Assembly (NCBI RefSeq): GCF_900187015.1
Contig: NZ_LT906479.1
Location: 434,001-498,000, forward strand
From: Serratia ficaria
GTDB taxonomy: Bacteria > Pseudomonadota > Gammaproteobacteria > Enterobacterales > Enterobacteriaceae
Reading direction: 5' to 3'
Length of the DNA stretch: 64,000 nucleotides
The position numbers were made by a program, and so were the translations under genes. The notes below the pieces were generated by a model. The model was not told where the DNA came from, did not search any database, and saw only the letters and a list, made by a program, of their open reading frames with translations. This document shows, piece after piece, positions 34,279 through 45,304 of the stretch (position 1 is the stretch's first letter; each line of letters opens with the position of its first letter).

Positions 34279-35292
34279 ATGCATAAATCGCGTGCTATGG
34301 ATTGGGATACTTTGCTCGAAGAGTATTTTTTCTCGAAGGCGTTACGTCCTGAAACTGAAAGGAGCTATCGCCGGGTGGTTGCTGTTTTCAGGAAATTTAT
34401 TGGGTATGACACGTTACCAGAAGAGGTCACGAACCGTGAACTGATTTTGTGGCGTAGGGATATGCTGGGAAGAGGGTTAACAACAAGTACATGGAATAAT
34501 AAAGCTCGGCATTTGCGTGCTATCTACAATCAGGGGATCAAGAAAAAATGGCTCAATTTAGAGGAGAATCCGCTGAATGAAACGCAAGTACCGCCGGGTA
34601 GCAAGCGTAAAAAAGTATTGAACCGTGACCAACTGATAAAAGTGAATCTGGTGTTAGAACAATTTGAAGAGCGAGAAAAATTACGGGTAGGTAAATGCCG
34701 TCCCTGCGCGCTGTTCCCTGTGTGGTATTGGCGGACCGTCATCGATGTGTTGCGTTCGACTGGGATGCGGCAAAATCAGTTATTACATATACGGCTCATG
34801 GATGTAGACCTGGAGACTAACTCGATGTTGCTGTGTAAAGAAGGCAGTAAAACACATCGCGAGTGGTTAGTTCCTATTGTGAGCTTTGTCCGGGAAAGGA
34901 TGCGAATACTTTTTGACCGCGCTATAGCGCAAGGGGCCGAACCAGCTGATTATCTATTTGATGTAGAGCGATTCTTGAATCCATTAGGTGAAGTTGACTC
35001 AGAACCTGCAATCCAACCTGTTCGCTCATTCTTCAGCAGACTAACGAAAGAATGTGGTTTTAAGGTGAGTCCACATCGATTCAGACATACTCTGGCAACC
35101 GAAATGATGAAGTCTCCAGACCGAAATTTGGCCATGGTGAAAGGTCTACTTGGCCATCGGAGTGTCAGTACAACGATGGAGTATGTCGAACTGGATTTAA
35201 AGATCACAGGACAAGCGTTAGAGGATGAATTATCACTGTATATGGATGTAATACCAATGCGTGAAGAAGACGGCAGGCTAGCCTTGACATAA
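34279..35292 (+). CDS. Tyrosine recombinase (element integrase)
   Basis: 337 residues. The N-terminal core-binding domain covers about residues 1-100. Catalytic residues: Arg in LRSTGMRQNQLLHIR, Lys in CKEGSKTHREW, HRFRH (HxxR), GHRSVSTTMEYVEL with His and the Tyr nucleophile. It sits about 200 bases from tRNA-Phe, at the 3' side of the tRNA, the usual place for an integrase that uses the tRNA end as attachment site. A strong terminator follows. Confidence 0.9.
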   Translation: MHKSRAMDWDTLLEEYFFSKALRPETERSYRRVVAVFRKFIGYDTLPEEVTNRELILWRRDMLGRGLTTSTWNNKARHLRAIYNQGIKKKWLNLEENPLNETQVPPGSKRKKVLNRDQLIKVNLVLEQFEEREKLRVGKCRPCALFPVWYWRTVIDVLRSTGMRQNQLLHIRLMDVDLETNSMLLCKEGSKTHREWLVPIVSFVRERMRILFDRAIAQGAEPADYLFDVERFLNPLGEVDSEPAIQPVRSFFSRLTKECGFKVSPHRFRHTLATEMMKSPDRNLAMVKGLLGHRSVSTTMEYVELDLKITGQALEDELSLYMDVIPMREEDGRLALT

Positions 35293-35327
35293 CTTTAACA
35301 AGCTGTAAAAATCAACAGTGATCGAGA

Positions 35328-35363
35328 AAAGGATGCCTGTGCTGTCACACAGGCATCCTTTTT
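35328..35363 (+). terminator. Intrinsic terminator after the integrase
   Basis: AAAGGATGCCTGTG (35328-35341) pairs perfectly over 14 bases with CACAGGCATCCTTT (35348-35361), followed by TT. It works best for the plus strand but the AAA run also allows minus-strand use. Confidence 0.85.
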
Positions 35364-35490
35364 AAGAGGAACCTAGTTATTAACATCGAGTGTGCAAATT
35401 CGAAAAACACTGCGATATCAACTTGCTAGTTCCTTTGTTCCGCCCGTTAAAGGGTGTACCCCTAACCAGCGTACTTTCATGCAGAATTAG

Positions 35491-35566
35491 TGGTGCCCGG
35501 ACTCGGAATCGAACCAAGGACACGGGGATTTTCAATCCCCTGCTCTACCGACTGAGCTATCCGGGC
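35491..35566 (-). tRNA. pheU: tRNA-Phe (GAA), CCA encoded
   Basis: 76 bases on the minus strand, starting GCCCGGATAGCTCAGTCGG and ending in CCA. The anticodon arm is GGGGATTGAAAATCCCC with anticodon GAA. It is essentially the E. coli tRNA-Phe sequence. The 3' end points left, into the accessory region, as expected for an integration site. In E. coli the pheU copy lies beside yjdC, as here. Confidence 0.97.
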
Positions 35567-35725
35567 AACGGGCAGCATTAAACCGTATTGGCCGGGGGCC
35601 GTCAACGGCTTTATGCGTGAAATACCTGAAAATGCGTCCGGTTGCTGGCTTTTCAGTCAAAGGGCGTAAAAATGCGCCCGCACAGGCCGTAACCGCGGGC
35701 CGATTGGCCCGGGTGAATCGGCCGC

Positions 35726-36316
35726 TCAGCCCAGAGCGCCGTTCCTGCGGCACTGCGCCACCTGCAAGATGTCTTCGGCCAGCCGTTTGGCGACCGATAC
35801 GTCCTGGAGCTGACGTTTTACCAGCAGTTTGCTCAGGCAGCCTTCCTGGATCAGTTCCATCTGCTGCGCCACCATATCGGCGTCGTCGGCGTCCATTTCG
35901 CGCAGCAGGTCGCGGGTCAGCTCCAGCGAGGTGAGCTTTTGCTGTTCCGCCAGCTGGTGGATAGGGTGATCCGTTTCCGGGAAGAAGCTGCAGGCGGCGA
36001 TAAACAGGCAGCCGGGATAGCGGTCATGCTGCACGTATTCCGCCAGCACGTCATAGCGCGCCAGCAGCTTTTGCTGCGGGCTCAGGGTTTCGTCCAGCAG
36101 CAGCTGGCGGCGCCAGGTGTCGATCTGCTGGCCGTGATAGCGCAGGCAGTCATACAGCAGCGCTTCGCGGTCCGGCCAAAACCGTTTGAGATCGCTGGGC
36201 TGCACCGCAAGTTTTTCCGCCAGCATCTCCAGCGTGGTGGTCGCCAGGCCCTGTTGTTCCAACAGCCCCAGTGCCGTATCAAGGACGTGTTCACGTTGCA
36301 CTTGTGCTTCCTCCAA
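35726..36316 (-). CDS. yjdC: TetR family regulator YjdC
   Basis: 196 residues with an N-terminal TetR helix-turn-helix ([20 protein letters not shown], then [15 protein letters not shown]) and a helical ligand domain. Gene order tRNA-Phe, yjdC, dsbD, cutA is that of E. coli. YjdC represses dsbD in E. coli-type genomes according to its position; the ligand is unknown. First residue chosen at the ATG 36316; no closer alternative is better. Confidence 0.88.
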   Translation of the reverse strand: MEEAQVQREHVLDTALGLLEQQGLATTTLEMLAEKLAVQPSDLKRFWPDREALLYDCLRYHGQQIDTWRRQLLLDETLSPQQKLLARYDVLAEYVQHDRYPGCLFIAACSFFPETDHPIHQLAEQQKLTSLELTRDLLREMDADDADMVAQQMELIQEGCLSKLLVKRQLQDVSVAKRLAEDILQVAQCRRNGALG

Positions 36317-36344
36317 TTCGGTTCAGATCATCAGTGTTATTTAC

Positions 36345-36470
36345 TATACCCGTCATCTTTCGAGCCGCAGCGTTGTTGGCTGCTCACACTCACCCCAGTC
36401 ACTTACTTTAGTAAGCTCCTGGGGACTCCCGTGCTTGCCGCCTAGCTGCAACTCGAAAGCTATAGCGTAT
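36345..36470. repeat. Palindromic intergenic repeat (MITE-like), copy 1
   Basis: Starts TATACCCGTCATCTTTCGAG and ends in CTGCAACTCGAAAGCTATAG, so the ends are roughly inverted. An inner TTACTTTAGTAAG palindrome lies beside CCCAGTCAC and CCTGGGG. A second copy is at 44.67 kb. The type is common between genes in Serratia, Yersinia and Pectobacterium. The dsbD stop codon lies inside this copy. Confidence 0.75.
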
Positions 36471-38172
36471 GTCGCACCGCTTTCTGCAAATGCGCGTTAA
36501 ACGCCGGCGCATTCATAAAGCCGGTGACCCGCTGTGCGGTCAGCTCTTGGCCGGCGCCGTTGAAGAACAGAATGGTCGGCAATCCGAGGACCTGCAGGCG
36601 CTTCAGCAGCGCCGCCTGTTCGGCGTTGTTGGCGGTAACGTCCGCCTGCAGCAGCACCACGTTGGCCAGCTTAGCCTGAACCGCCGCATCGCTGAAGGTA
36701 TATTTCTCGAACTCCTTGCAGGCGACGCACCAGTCGGCGTACAGATCCAGCATCACCGGCTTGCCCTGCGCCTGCTGCAGTGCCTGGTCGAGCTGCCCGA
36801 CGTTCTCGATGCGGGTGAAGTTCAGGTGCGGCAGGTTGGCCTGTTGCGCGCCAGTGGCGCCGAACGCCCAGTCCTGCAGCGGCCGTGCGGCGATCACCGC
36901 CACCGCCAGCAACAGCAGCTGCAGCGCTCTGGCCCAGCCGCGGGAAGATTTCAGGCTCAGGGCGAAGGCCCAGCCGAAGAACGCCAGGCCGAGCAGGCTC
37001 CACAACCGCAATCCCCACAGCTCGCCGATCACCCGCTCCAGCAGGAAGACCGGCAGCGCCAGGATCACGAAGCCGAAGGCCTCTTTGACATACTGCATCC
37101 AGGGGCCGCTGCGCGGCAGCAGGCGGTTGCCGAACAGGGTGACGATCACCAGCGGAATGCCCATTCCCAGCGCGTAAAGATACAGCGTGCCGCCGCCGGC
37201 CCACATATTGCCGCTCTGGGCGATATACAGCAGGATGGCGCTCAGCGGCGCGGTGGTGCAGGGCGAACAAATCAGCCCGGCCAGCGCGCCCATCAGGAAT
37301 ACTCCGGCCAGCGAGCCGCCGCGCTGGGTGTTGCTCCAGTTGGCCAGGCGGGTCTGCAGCGCGGAAGGCAGCTGCAGCGAGTACAGGCCGAACATCGACA
37401 GCGCCAGGGCGATAAACAGCACCGACAGGCCGATCAGCACGTAGGGGTGCTGCAGCGCCGCCTGGAACTGCAGCCCGGCGGCGGCGACCACCAGCCCGAG
37501 CAGGGTGTAGGTCAACGCCATGCCCTGCACGTAAACCAGCGCCAGCGCCAGAATGCGCCCGCTGCCGTGCGGCCTTTCCCGGCCGAGGATGATGCCGGAA
37601 ATAAGCGGATACATCGGCAGCACGCAGGGGGTGAAGGCGATGCCGATGCCGATCAGCAGCGCCCACAGCGGCGAGAACGGCAGGCTGGCGGGCGCCGGCT
37701 CTGCGGGTACGGGCGTCGGCAGTACGGCGGCGCTCACCGCATCCAGCGGGATCGTGCGGGTTTCCGGCGGGTAGCAGAAGCCGGCCTCGGCGCAGCCCTG
37801 ATAGGTGACGCTCAGGCTGGCGTTGGCCGCCGCCTGCCGCAGCGGAATGCTCAGGTTAAGCTGCTGCTTGAAAATGGCGACCTCGCCGAAGAATTCATCC
37901 CGGTGGCTCAGCCCGTCCGGCAGCGTAAAGGCGCCCAGCTCCGCCCGCTGCGGCACCAGCTTGATCTGCTGTCGATACAGGTAATAGCCGGGGCGAATTT
38001 GCCAGTTCAGCGTCAGCTGGCTGCCTTGCTGTTTGAAATCGAAGGCGAAAGCCTGATCGACGGGCACGAACTGGCTGCCGCCGCTCTGGCCGAACAGCGA
38101 GGCCTGCGCCGCCTGCGGCAGGAAAAACAGGCTGCAGAGCAGCAAAATCAGTTTAATGAGGCGTTGATCCAT
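36460..38172 (-). CDS. dsbD: Thiol:disulfide interchange protein DsbD
   Basis: 570 residues. Signal peptide at 1-24 (ending AAQA); N-terminal periplasmic domain with the cysteine pair in [11 protein letters not shown]; eight membrane segments containing [11 protein letters not shown] and [11 protein letters not shown]-terminal thioredoxin domain with WCVAC. DsbD carries electrons from cytoplasmic thioredoxin to DsbC/DsbG and CcmG in the periplasm. It overlaps cutA by 25 bases, as in E. coli. Its stop lies in a palindromic repeat, so the last residues may have been altered by that insertion. Confidence 0.97.
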   Translation of the reverse strand: MDQRLIKLILLLCSLFFLPQAAQASLFGQSGGSQFVPVDQAFAFDFKQQGSQLTLNWQIRPGYYLYRQQIKLVPQRAELGAFTLPDGLSHRDEFFGEVAIFKQQLNLSIPLRQAAANASLSVTYQGCAEAGFCYPPETRTIPLDAVSAAVLPTPVPAEPAPASLPFSPLWALLIGIGIAFTPCVLPMYPLISGIILGRERPHGSGRILALALVYVQGMALTYTLLGLVVAAAGLQFQAALQHPYVLIGLSVLFIALALSMFGLYSLQLPSALQTRLANWSNTQRGGSLAGVFLMGALAGLICSPCTTAPLSAILLYIAQSGNMWAGGGTLYLYALGMGIPLVIVTLFGNRLLPRSGPWMQYVKEAFGFVILALPVFLLERVIGELWGLRLWSLLGLAFFGWAFALSLKSSRGWARALQLLLLAVAVIAARPLQDWAFGATGAQQANLPHLNFTRIENVGQLDQALQQAQGKPVMLDLYADWCVACKEFEKYTFSDAAVQAKLANVVLLQADVTANNAEQAALLKRLQVLGLPTILFFNGAGQELTAQRVTGFMNAPAFNAHLQKAVRHTL

Positions 38173-38471
38173 AACAGGTAGTCTTTATCTCCGGCCATCA
38201 CCGGCAGCACCAGCAGTTCGGGCGTCTGGTACGGGTGATGTTGTTTCAGGGTGTTGAGCAGAGCCTCTTGATGGCGGCGATCGCTTTTGAACAGCATCTG
38301 CACCTCGTATTCCTGTTCCAGTTTCCCTTCCCAGTAATACAGCGACGTCGCGCCGGGCAGCAGCGTGGCGCAGGCCGCCAGCTTTTCGCCCAGTACCCGC
38401 GCCGCCAGTTCCTGGGCGCTGGCTTCGTCGGGTGCGGTACAAAGTATGACGACAGCTTCGCAATCAGACAT
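38148..38471 (-). CDS. cutA: Divalent cation tolerance protein CutA
   Basis: 107 residues from the ATG at 38471, preceded by GAGGG. The core [36 protein letters not shown] and [13 protein letters not shown] is the CutA1 fold, which forms trimers in the cytoplasm and binds copper. It is upstream of and overlaps dsbD. Confidence 0.96.
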   Translation of the reverse strand: MSDCEAVVILCTAPDEASAQELAARVLGEKLAACATLLPGATSLYYWEGKLEQEYEVQMLFKSDRRHQEALLNTLKQHHPYQTPELLVLPVMAGDKDYLLWINASLN

Positions 38472-38548
38472 CTTCAGCCCTCTCATTGAGTCGTGTGGGC
38501 ACTATACCCCGAAGGCGGATTGGCTAGAAGGCGAGTTTATCGCCAAAG

Positions 38549-38576
38549 GGGAAACCGGGGCCGCAGCCCCGGTCGG
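38549..38576 (-). terminator. Terminator of dcuA
   Basis: CCGGGG (38555-38560) pairs with CCCCGG (38567-38572), followed on the minus strand by TTTCCCC. GC-rich, with a short T run. Confidence 0.5.
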
Positions 38577-38579
38577 GGA

Positions 38580-39881
38580 TTACAACATCAGGCTGCCCAG
38601 CAGGAAGCCGAATACCACCGCCAATATCACGCCGATGGTGCCGGGGATGAAGAACGGGTGGTTGAACACGAAGCGGCCGATGCGCGTGGTGCCGGTGTCG
38701 TCCATTTGCACCGCGGCGACCAACGTCGGGTAGGTCGGCAGGATGAACAGGCCGGATACGGCGGCGAAAGAGGCGACGGCGGTCAGCGGCGACACGTTCA
38801 GCGCCAGCGCCATCGGCATCAGCGCCTTGGCGGTGGCGGCCTGCGAGTACAGCAGCGCCGAGCAGAAGAAGAAGATCACCGCCAACAGCCACGGATGCGC
38901 CTGAATCACGCTGCCGGCCGTCTCTTTGATCCAGTCGATGTTGGCCTGCACGAAGGTGTCGCCCAGCCAGGCGACGCCCAGGATACAGATACAGGCGCTC
39001 ATGCCGGCTTTGAAGGTGCTCGAGTTGAGCACCATGTCGGTATCGACGCGGCACAGCAGGGTGGTCAGGGTGGCGACGCTCAGCATGATGATCAGAATGG
39101 CGTTGGTGGTGTTCATCAGCGGTTTGGCCACCAGGCCCAGGCCCGGGCTGTTGATGATGGCGTAGGCCACCACGCACAGCACCCCCAGCAGGAACAGCAG
39201 CACCGAGGTCTTGGCGCGCGGTTTGATCGCCAGCGCGTTGTTGCCGCGCAGGGTGATCAGGCCTTCTTCCAGGCGCTTCAGGTAAACCGGGTCGTCAGAC
39301 AGCCTGGAGTCGAACAGCCAGGTGACCAGCAGCGACATCACCAGCACGGCGCAGAAGGTTGAAGGCAGCACCACCATCAGCAAATGCAGGTAGCTGACGC
39401 CGTGGCCTTCCATCACCGAAGACATGTACACCACCGCGGCGGAAATCGGCGAAGCGGTGATGGCTATCTGGGCGGACACCACCGCGGTCGACAGCGGGCG
39501 GCAAGGCTTGATGCCCTGTTCTTTCGCCACTTCGGCAATCACCGGCAGCGCAGAGAGCGAGATATTGCCGGTGCCGGCGAAGATGGTCAGAAAATAGGTC
39601 ACGATGGGGGCGAGTATGGTGATGTGCTTGGGGTTCTTGCGCAGCAATTTTTCGGTTTGCTGCACCAGATAATCCATCCCCCCGGCGACCTGCATGGCGG
39701 AGATCGCGGCGATCACCGCCATGATGATGGAGATCACGTCGAAGGGGATGCTGCCCGGCTTGACGCCGATCAACGCCAGGACCAATACCCCCAGCCCTCC
39801 GGCGAACCCGATACCGATACCGCCCAGCCTGGCACCTAAAAAGATGGCCAGCAGAACGATAACCAATTCCACGGCTAACAT
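38580..39881 (-). CDS. dcuA: Anaerobic C4-dicarboxylate transporter DcuA
   Basis: 433 residues, with about 10-12 membrane segments over the full length. Segments such as GGLGVLVLALIGVKPGSIPF, AGGMDYLVQQTEKLLRKNP and FLTIFAGTGNISLSALPVIA match DcuA/DcuB. It exchanges aspartate, fumarate or malate for succinate. It follows aspA in the same direction, as in E. coli, supplying aspartate for fumarate respiration. The gap contains a strong hairpin that should lower readthrough from aspA. Confidence 0.96.
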   Translation of the reverse strand: MLAVELVIVLLAIFLGARLGGIGIGFAGGLGVLVLALIGVKPGSIPFDVISIIMAVIAAISAMQVAGGMDYLVQQTEKLLRKNPKHITILAPIVTYFLTIFAGTGNISLSALPVIAEVAKEQGIKPCRPLSTAVVSAQIAITASPISAAVVYMSSVMEGHGVSYLHLLMVVLPSTFCAVLVMSLLVTWLFDSRLSDDPVYLKRLEEGLITLRGNNALAIKPRAKTSVLLFLLGVLCVVAYAIINSPGLGLVAKPLMNTTNAILIIMLSVATLTTLLCRVDTDMVLNSSTFKAGMSACICILGVAWLGDTFVQANIDWIKETAGSVIQAHPWLLAVIFFFCSALLYSQAATAKALMPMALALNVSPLTAVASFAAVSGLFILPTYPTLVAAVQMDDTGTTRIGRFVFNHPFFIPGTIGVILAVVFGFLLGSLML

Positions 39882-39952
39882 AGTGTCTACTCCTTAAGAA
39901 ATGAAATAAATTGAAAATCAAACGTTAAAATTTTGTGGGCGCCGGAAAGTAA

Positions 39953-39987
39953 AAAGGCACGCTATCCAGGGGATTCAGCGTGCCTTT
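39953..39987 (-). terminator. Terminator of aspA
   Basis: AAAGGCACGCT (39953-39963) pairs with AGCGTGCCTTT (39977-39987); on the minus strand the stem is followed by TTACTTT. Confidence 0.85.
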
Positions 39988-40007
39988 CGGGCTACCGGGT
40001 AGGGCTG

Positions 40008-41444
40008 TTATTGTTCATTTTCATCCGTATAGCGTTTGGCTTTGTAGGCCGGGTGCATCAGGTTCTCTACGGAGAAGATGTCATCCAGCTCGGCTTCGGT
40101 CAGCAGGCCGCGTTCCAGCACCACTTCGCGCACGCTCTTGCCGGTTTCGGCGCAGATCTTCCCGACGATGTCACCGTTGTGGTGGCCGATGAACGGGTTC
40201 AGATAGGTCACGATACCGATAGAGTTGAAGACGTAGTGCTCGCACACTTCTTTATTGGCGGTAATGCCGTTGATGCATTTTTCCAGCAGGTTATAGCAGG
40301 CGTTGGTCAGGATATGGACAGACTCGAACATCGCCTGGCCGATCACCGGCTCCATCACGTTCAACTGCAGCTGGCCAGCTTCGGCCGCCATGGTAACGCA
40401 AGTGTCGTTGCCAATCACCTTGAAACACACCTGATTGACCACTTCCGGCACCACCGGGTTCACCTTGGCCGGCATGATGGAAGAACCCGCCTGCAGCTCC
40501 GGCAGGTTGATTTCGTTCAGGCCGGCGCGCGGGCCGGAAGAGAGCAGGCGCAGGTCGTTGCAAATTTTGGACAGCTTGACCGCCAGGCGTTTCAGCGCGC
40601 TGTGCACCATCACGTAGGCGCCGCAGTCGGAGGTGGCTTCGATCAGGTCCTCCGCCGGCACCACCGGCAGGCCGCTGACTTCGGCCAGCTTCTGCACCGC
40701 CAGCGGCTGGTAGCCTTCCGGGGTGTTGAGCGCGGTGCCGATGGCGGTGGCGCCCAGGTTGACCTCCAGCAGCAGCTCCGCGGTGCGGTGCAGGTTGCGG
40801 GTTTCTTCGTTCAACAGCACGCTGAAAGCGTGGAATTCCTGGCCGAGAGTCATCGGCACCGCGTCCTGCAGCTGGGTGCGGCCCATCTTCAGGATGGTCT
40901 CGAACTCTTTCGCCTTGCGGTCAAAGCCTTCGCGCAGCTGGTTGATGGCGTCGATCAGTTTTTGATTGGAGGCGTACACCGCGATGCGGAAACCGGTCGG
41001 GTAGGCGTCGTTGGTGGACTGGCATTTATTGAGGTGGTCGTTGGGGTTCAGGTACTGGTATTCGCCTTTCTGGTGGCCCATCAGCTCCAGGCCGATGTTG
41101 GCCAGCACTTCGTTGGTGTTCATGTTCAGCGAGGTGCCGGCGCCGCCCTGGAACACGTCCACCGGGAACTGGTCCATGCATTTGCCTTTATCCAGCACTT
41201 CGTCACAGGCCTGAATGATGACGTCGGCGATCTTGCGCGGAATCGTTTTTAGTTCTTTATTCGCCATCGCCGCGGCTTTTTTCACCATCACCATGCCGCG
41301 CACAAACTCGGGAACATCGCTGATTTTGCTGTTGCTGATATAGAAGTTTTCAATCGCACGCAGAGTGTGAACACCGTAGTAGGCTTCTGCGGGGACTTCA
41401 CGTGTTCCTAACAGGTCTTCTTCGATACGAATGTTGTTTGACAT
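40008..41444 (-). CDS. aspA: Aspartate ammonia-lyase
   Basis: 478 residues. The fumarase/aspartase signature [16 protein letters not shown] is present, as are [14 protein letters not shown] and [15 protein letters not shown]. It converts L-aspartate to fumarate and ammonia in the cytoplasm. With dcuA next to it and frdABCD at 48-51 kb, this window holds the chain for aspartate-driven fumarate respiration. A CRP-type site lies about 190 bases upstream. Confidence 0.98.
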   Translation of the reverse strand: MSNNIRIEEDLLGTREVPAEAYYGVHTLRAIENFYISNSKISDVPEFVRGMVMVKKAAAMANKELKTIPRKIADVIIQACDEVLDKGKCMDQFPVDVFQGGAGTSLNMNTNEVLANIGLELMGHQKGEYQYLNPNDHLNKCQSTNDAYPTGFRIAVYASNQKLIDAINQLREGFDRKAKEFETILKMGRTQLQDAVPMTLGQEFHAFSVLLNEETRNLHRTAELLLEVNLGATAIGTALNTPEGYQPLAVQKLAEVSGLPVVPAEDLIEATSDCGAYVMVHSALKRLAVKLSKICNDLRLLSSGPRAGLNEINLPELQAGSSIMPAKVNPVVPEVVNQVCFKVIGNDTCVTMAAEAGQLQLNVMEPVIGQAMFESVHILTNACYNLLEKCINGITANKEVCEHYVFNSIGIVTYLNPFIGHHNGDIVGKICAETGKSVREVVLERGLLTEAELDDIFSVENLMHPAYKAKRYTDENEQ

Positions 41445-41632
41445 GAGAACCTTCTCTATGTGTTGCTGCCGAATTAATAATTTGTCAGGTAACTAATTTA
41501 TGTTGCCGAAGGCTTGGGGCATGAAACGATTAACCATATCGCCCGTTGCTGCCCAGATCATATGCTGGTCAGTAATAAATGACTGAATCCAGATCACCTT
41601 ATGATGCTTATAAAAACGCACTTTTCCGGTTC

Positions 41633-41648
41633 TGTGATCTCTTTCACG
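41633..41648. promoter_or_regulatory. Possible CRP site between aspA and fxsA
   Basis: TGTGATCTCTTTCACG matches TGTGA-N6-TCACA at nine of ten positions. It lies in the 349-base divergent region of aspA and fxsA. E. coli aspA is CRP-controlled. Confidence 0.45.
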
Positions 41649-41793
41649 TTTGCTAACTTTAGCAATAAAAAAGGGCCTTTGGTTGAAATGGCCGGCGGAT
41701 GTCCCCATTCTATTCGGGTCGGCCTTGAACGGCCTCCCTTTTCGCGCAGCCGCCTTAGAGCGGCTGCGCCTTACCTACCGATAGGAGAACCAG

Positions 41794-42285
41794 GTGCGCT
41801 GGTTACCGCTACTGCTGATATTTCTGCTGGCTTACATAGAAATATCCTTATTTATCAAAGTCGCCGCCGTGCTTGGCGTGGCTGTCACCCTGTTGCTGGT
41901 GGTGTTTACCTCCTGCGTCGGCATTTCGCTGGTGCGCAATCAGGGCATGAAAACCTTCGTGCAAATGCAGCAAAAACTGGCTGCCGGCGAAAGCCCGGCG
42001 GCGGAAATGGTGAAAAGCGTTTCGTTGGTGCTGGCGGGCTTCCTGCTGTTGGTGCCGGGCTTCTTCACCGATTTCCTCGGCCTGTTGCTGCTGCTGCCGC
42101 CGGTGCAAAAAACGCTGACGCTGAAGCTGATGCCGCATCTGTCGGTCTACCGCCCAGGCGGATGGGGCCCCGGCGGCGACGCCGCCAACGGCAACACCTT
42201 CGACGGCGAGTTCCAGCGTAAGGATGACGATCGCTACAGGCTGGAGCACCAGCCCGATGAGCGCGACAAGCGCAACGATCGCTAA
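41794..42285 (+). CDS. fxsA: Membrane protein FxsA
   Basis: 163 residues with three or four hydrophobic segments in the first 105 ([39 protein letters not shown]) and a polar, Asp- and Arg-rich tail. In E. coli overproduction relieves exclusion of phage T7 by the F plasmid. The position upstream of groES is conserved. AGGAG lies upstream of the ATG. Confidence 0.95.
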   Translation: MRWLPLLLIFLLAYIEISLFIKVAAVLGVAVTLLLVVFTSCVGISLVRNQGMKTFVQMQQKLAAGESPAAEMVKSVSLVLAGFLLLVPGFFTDFLGLLLLLPPVQKTLTLKLMPHLSVYRPGGWGPGGDAANGNTFDGEFQRKDDDRYRLEHQPDERDKRNDR

Positions 42286-42312
42286 AAAAACGCGGCTCGG
42301 GCCGCGTTTTTT
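42284..42312 (+). terminator. Terminator of fxsA
   Basis: AACGCGGC (42289-42296) pairs with GCCGCGTT (42301-42308), followed by TTTT. A poly-A run precedes it. Confidence 0.88.
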
Positions 42313-42364
42313 GTTTCCGCCGCTGAGGATTGTCCTCAAAAGCGAAAATTTTTTTAGCTGGCCC

Positions 42365-42390
42365 CTTGAAGGGGGATGGAATGCCCCCAT
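42365..42390 (+). promoter_or_regulatory. Sigma-32 heat shock promoter of groESL
   Basis: CTTGAA (42365-42370) and CCCCAT (42385-42390) match the sigma-32 -35 and -10 boxes, 14 bases apart, and resemble the E. coli groE promoter. No CIRCE inverted repeat is present, as usual in enterobacteria. Confidence 0.85.
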
Positions 42391-42475
42391 CTCAAATTCC
42401 ACGAGGCCGGTAATAACAAAAATTCCGGTGAACAACCCTAAATCTGATAGAGACCTTCTTACAGGAGAGCGTTCA

Positions 42476-42769
42476 ATGAGTATTCGTCCATTGCATGACC
42501 GCGTTATCGTCAAGCGCAAAGAAGTTGAATCAAAATCTGCTGGCGGCATCGTTCTGACTGGCTCTGCAGCGGGTAAATCTACTCGTGGTGAAGTGGTTGC
42601 AGTGGGTAAGGGGCGTGTGCTGGAAAGCGGCAACATCCAACCGCTGGATGTGAAAGTTGGCGATATCGTGATTTTCAACGACGGCTACGGCGTGAAAGCA
42701 GAGAAGATCGACAATGAAGAAGTGTTGATCATGTCCGAAAGCGACATTCTGGCAATTGTTGAAGCGTAA
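42476..42769 (+). CDS. groES: Co-chaperonin GroES
   Basis: 97 residues, starting [14 protein letters not shown] at 42476 with AGGAGA upstream. The mobile loop ([20 protein letters not shown]) that binds GroEL is present. Heptameric lid of the GroEL folding chamber. It is first in a two-gene operon with groEL, 44 bases away. Confidence 0.99.
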   Translation: MSIRPLHDRVIVKRKEVESKSAGGIVLTGSAAGKSTRGEVVAVGKGRVLESGNIQPLDVKVGDIVIFNDGYGVKAEKIDNEEVLIMSESDILAIVEA

Positions 42770-42801
42770 TTGCGCTTTATCTTCTGAACTGAACGAGTTG
42801 A

Positions 42802-44460
<1,659 letters not shown>

Positions 44461-44487
44461 TCATCCCCCGCGCTCACGCGTGTTGAG

Positions 44488-44518
44488 AAACCCCGGTCTT
44501 CTGGCCGGGGTTTTTTAT
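44488..44518 (+). terminator. Terminator of groESL
   Basis: AAACCCCGG (44488-44496) pairs with CCGGGGTTT (44505-44513), with a run of T after it. Confidence 0.92.
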
Positions 44519-44664
44519 TTTGTGCTTTTTGCCGCACTGTATTTGATGATATTTTTGCAGCCCGAGGCGATTTAGCTGGTAAACTGATCGGTCTCAGCTG
44601 TCGCTCAAGACGTTGGCCAGCGTTCGGTGGCAACGGATGCTTAAGAGGTGGCAACGCTTTCTGA

Positions 44665-44841
44665 TATACCCTATGAATTTCAAGTGACAGCCAGGCGCTT
44701 ACTTGAGTAAGTCACTGGGGTTAGCGACAAATCTGTCGGGAACAGATTTGAACGCTGCTTGCAGCGGCCCCGGAGGGGCAAGACCCATGGATGGGCTTGT
44801 AAGCAGTCGACAAGGCTGCAACTTGAAAGACGACGGGTATA
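44665..44841. repeat. Palindromic intergenic repeat (MITE-like), copy 2
   Basis: Begins TATACCCTATGAATTTCAAG and ends in GCTGCAACTTGAAAGACGAC then GGGTATA; the reverse complement of the end matches the start of copy 1 (36.35 kb). It shares the CTTACTTGAGTAAG and CTGGGG core, plus an extra inner block (CAAATCTGTCGGGAACAGATTTG). It lies in the 5' region of yjeI. Confidence 0.75.
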
Positions 44842-44879
44842 AGATTTTGCGTAATTCTCAACATCATATGGGGAACAAG

Positions 44880-45224
44880 ATGCGGATTAAAGCCTTACTG
44901 GGTCTCTCGGCAGCCGTACTGCTGGCGGGTTGCAGCAACACTCATCAACTGACCGCTGCAGGTCAGCAGATTAAGTTCACCGACACCAAACCGGCGGCGG
45001 AATGCCAACTGTTGGGTGAAGTGACCGGCACCCAGAGCAACTGGCTGTCCGGCAACGGCGGCGAAGGCAGCTCGATGCGCGGTGCGGCTAACGATCTGCG
45101 CAACAAGGCGGCGGAAATGGGCGGCAACGTGATTTACGGCGCCAACAGCCCGAGCCAAAACCTGCTCTCGAGCTTCGCCCCGCTGGACAGCAAAATGGTC
45201 GGCCAGGTTTATAAGTGCCCATAA
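44880..45224 (+). CDS. yjeI: DUF4156 lipoprotein YjeI
   Basis: 114 residues from the ATG at 44880, with GGGGA upstream. The lipobox is VLLAGC, so the mature protein starts at Cys and is probably membrane-anchored. WLSGNGGEGSSMRGAANDLR, AAEMGGNVIYG and VGQVYKCP are conserved with E. coli YjeI. Function unknown. Confidence 0.9.
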   Translation: MRIKALLGLSAAVLLAGCSNTHQLTAAGQQIKFTDTKPAAECQLLGEVTGTQSNWLSGNGGEGSSMRGAANDLRNKAAEMGGNVIYGANSPSQNLLSSFAPLDSKMVGQVYKCP

Positions 45225-45253
45225 GGCACCGGCGCCGATAGCAGCGAACAAAT

Positions 45254-45287
45254 AAAAAAAGAGGAATGCCCAGGCATTCCTCTTTTT
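45254..45287. terminator. Bidirectional terminator between yjeI and epmB
   Basis: AGAGGAATGCC pairs with GGCATTCCTCT around a CA loop, with A and T runs on the two sides, so it serves both convergent genes. Confidence 0.9.
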
Positions 45288-45304
45288 GTTGCCCTCGCGG
45301 CGCT

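Noticed and set aside
17038..35292. Type IV secretion, coupling protein or partition genes
   Set aside because: No VirB4, TraD/VirD4, pilus or ParA motifs were seen in any translated frame.
1..35490. Second copy of the tRNA-Phe 3' end that would mark the left attachment site
   Set aside because: Reading by eye I found no stretch matching the tRNA 3' end; a proper search is needed, and the site may lie outside the window.
36469..38181. Long plus-strand open frame of 570 codons opposite dsbD
   Set aside because: Gln- and Arg-rich translation without family signatures, caused by high third-position GC in dsbD. The same applies to 49,449-51,221 opposite frdA, 48,050-49,561 opposite frdBCD, 53,780-55,192 opposite mscM and 42,685-44,016 opposite groEL.
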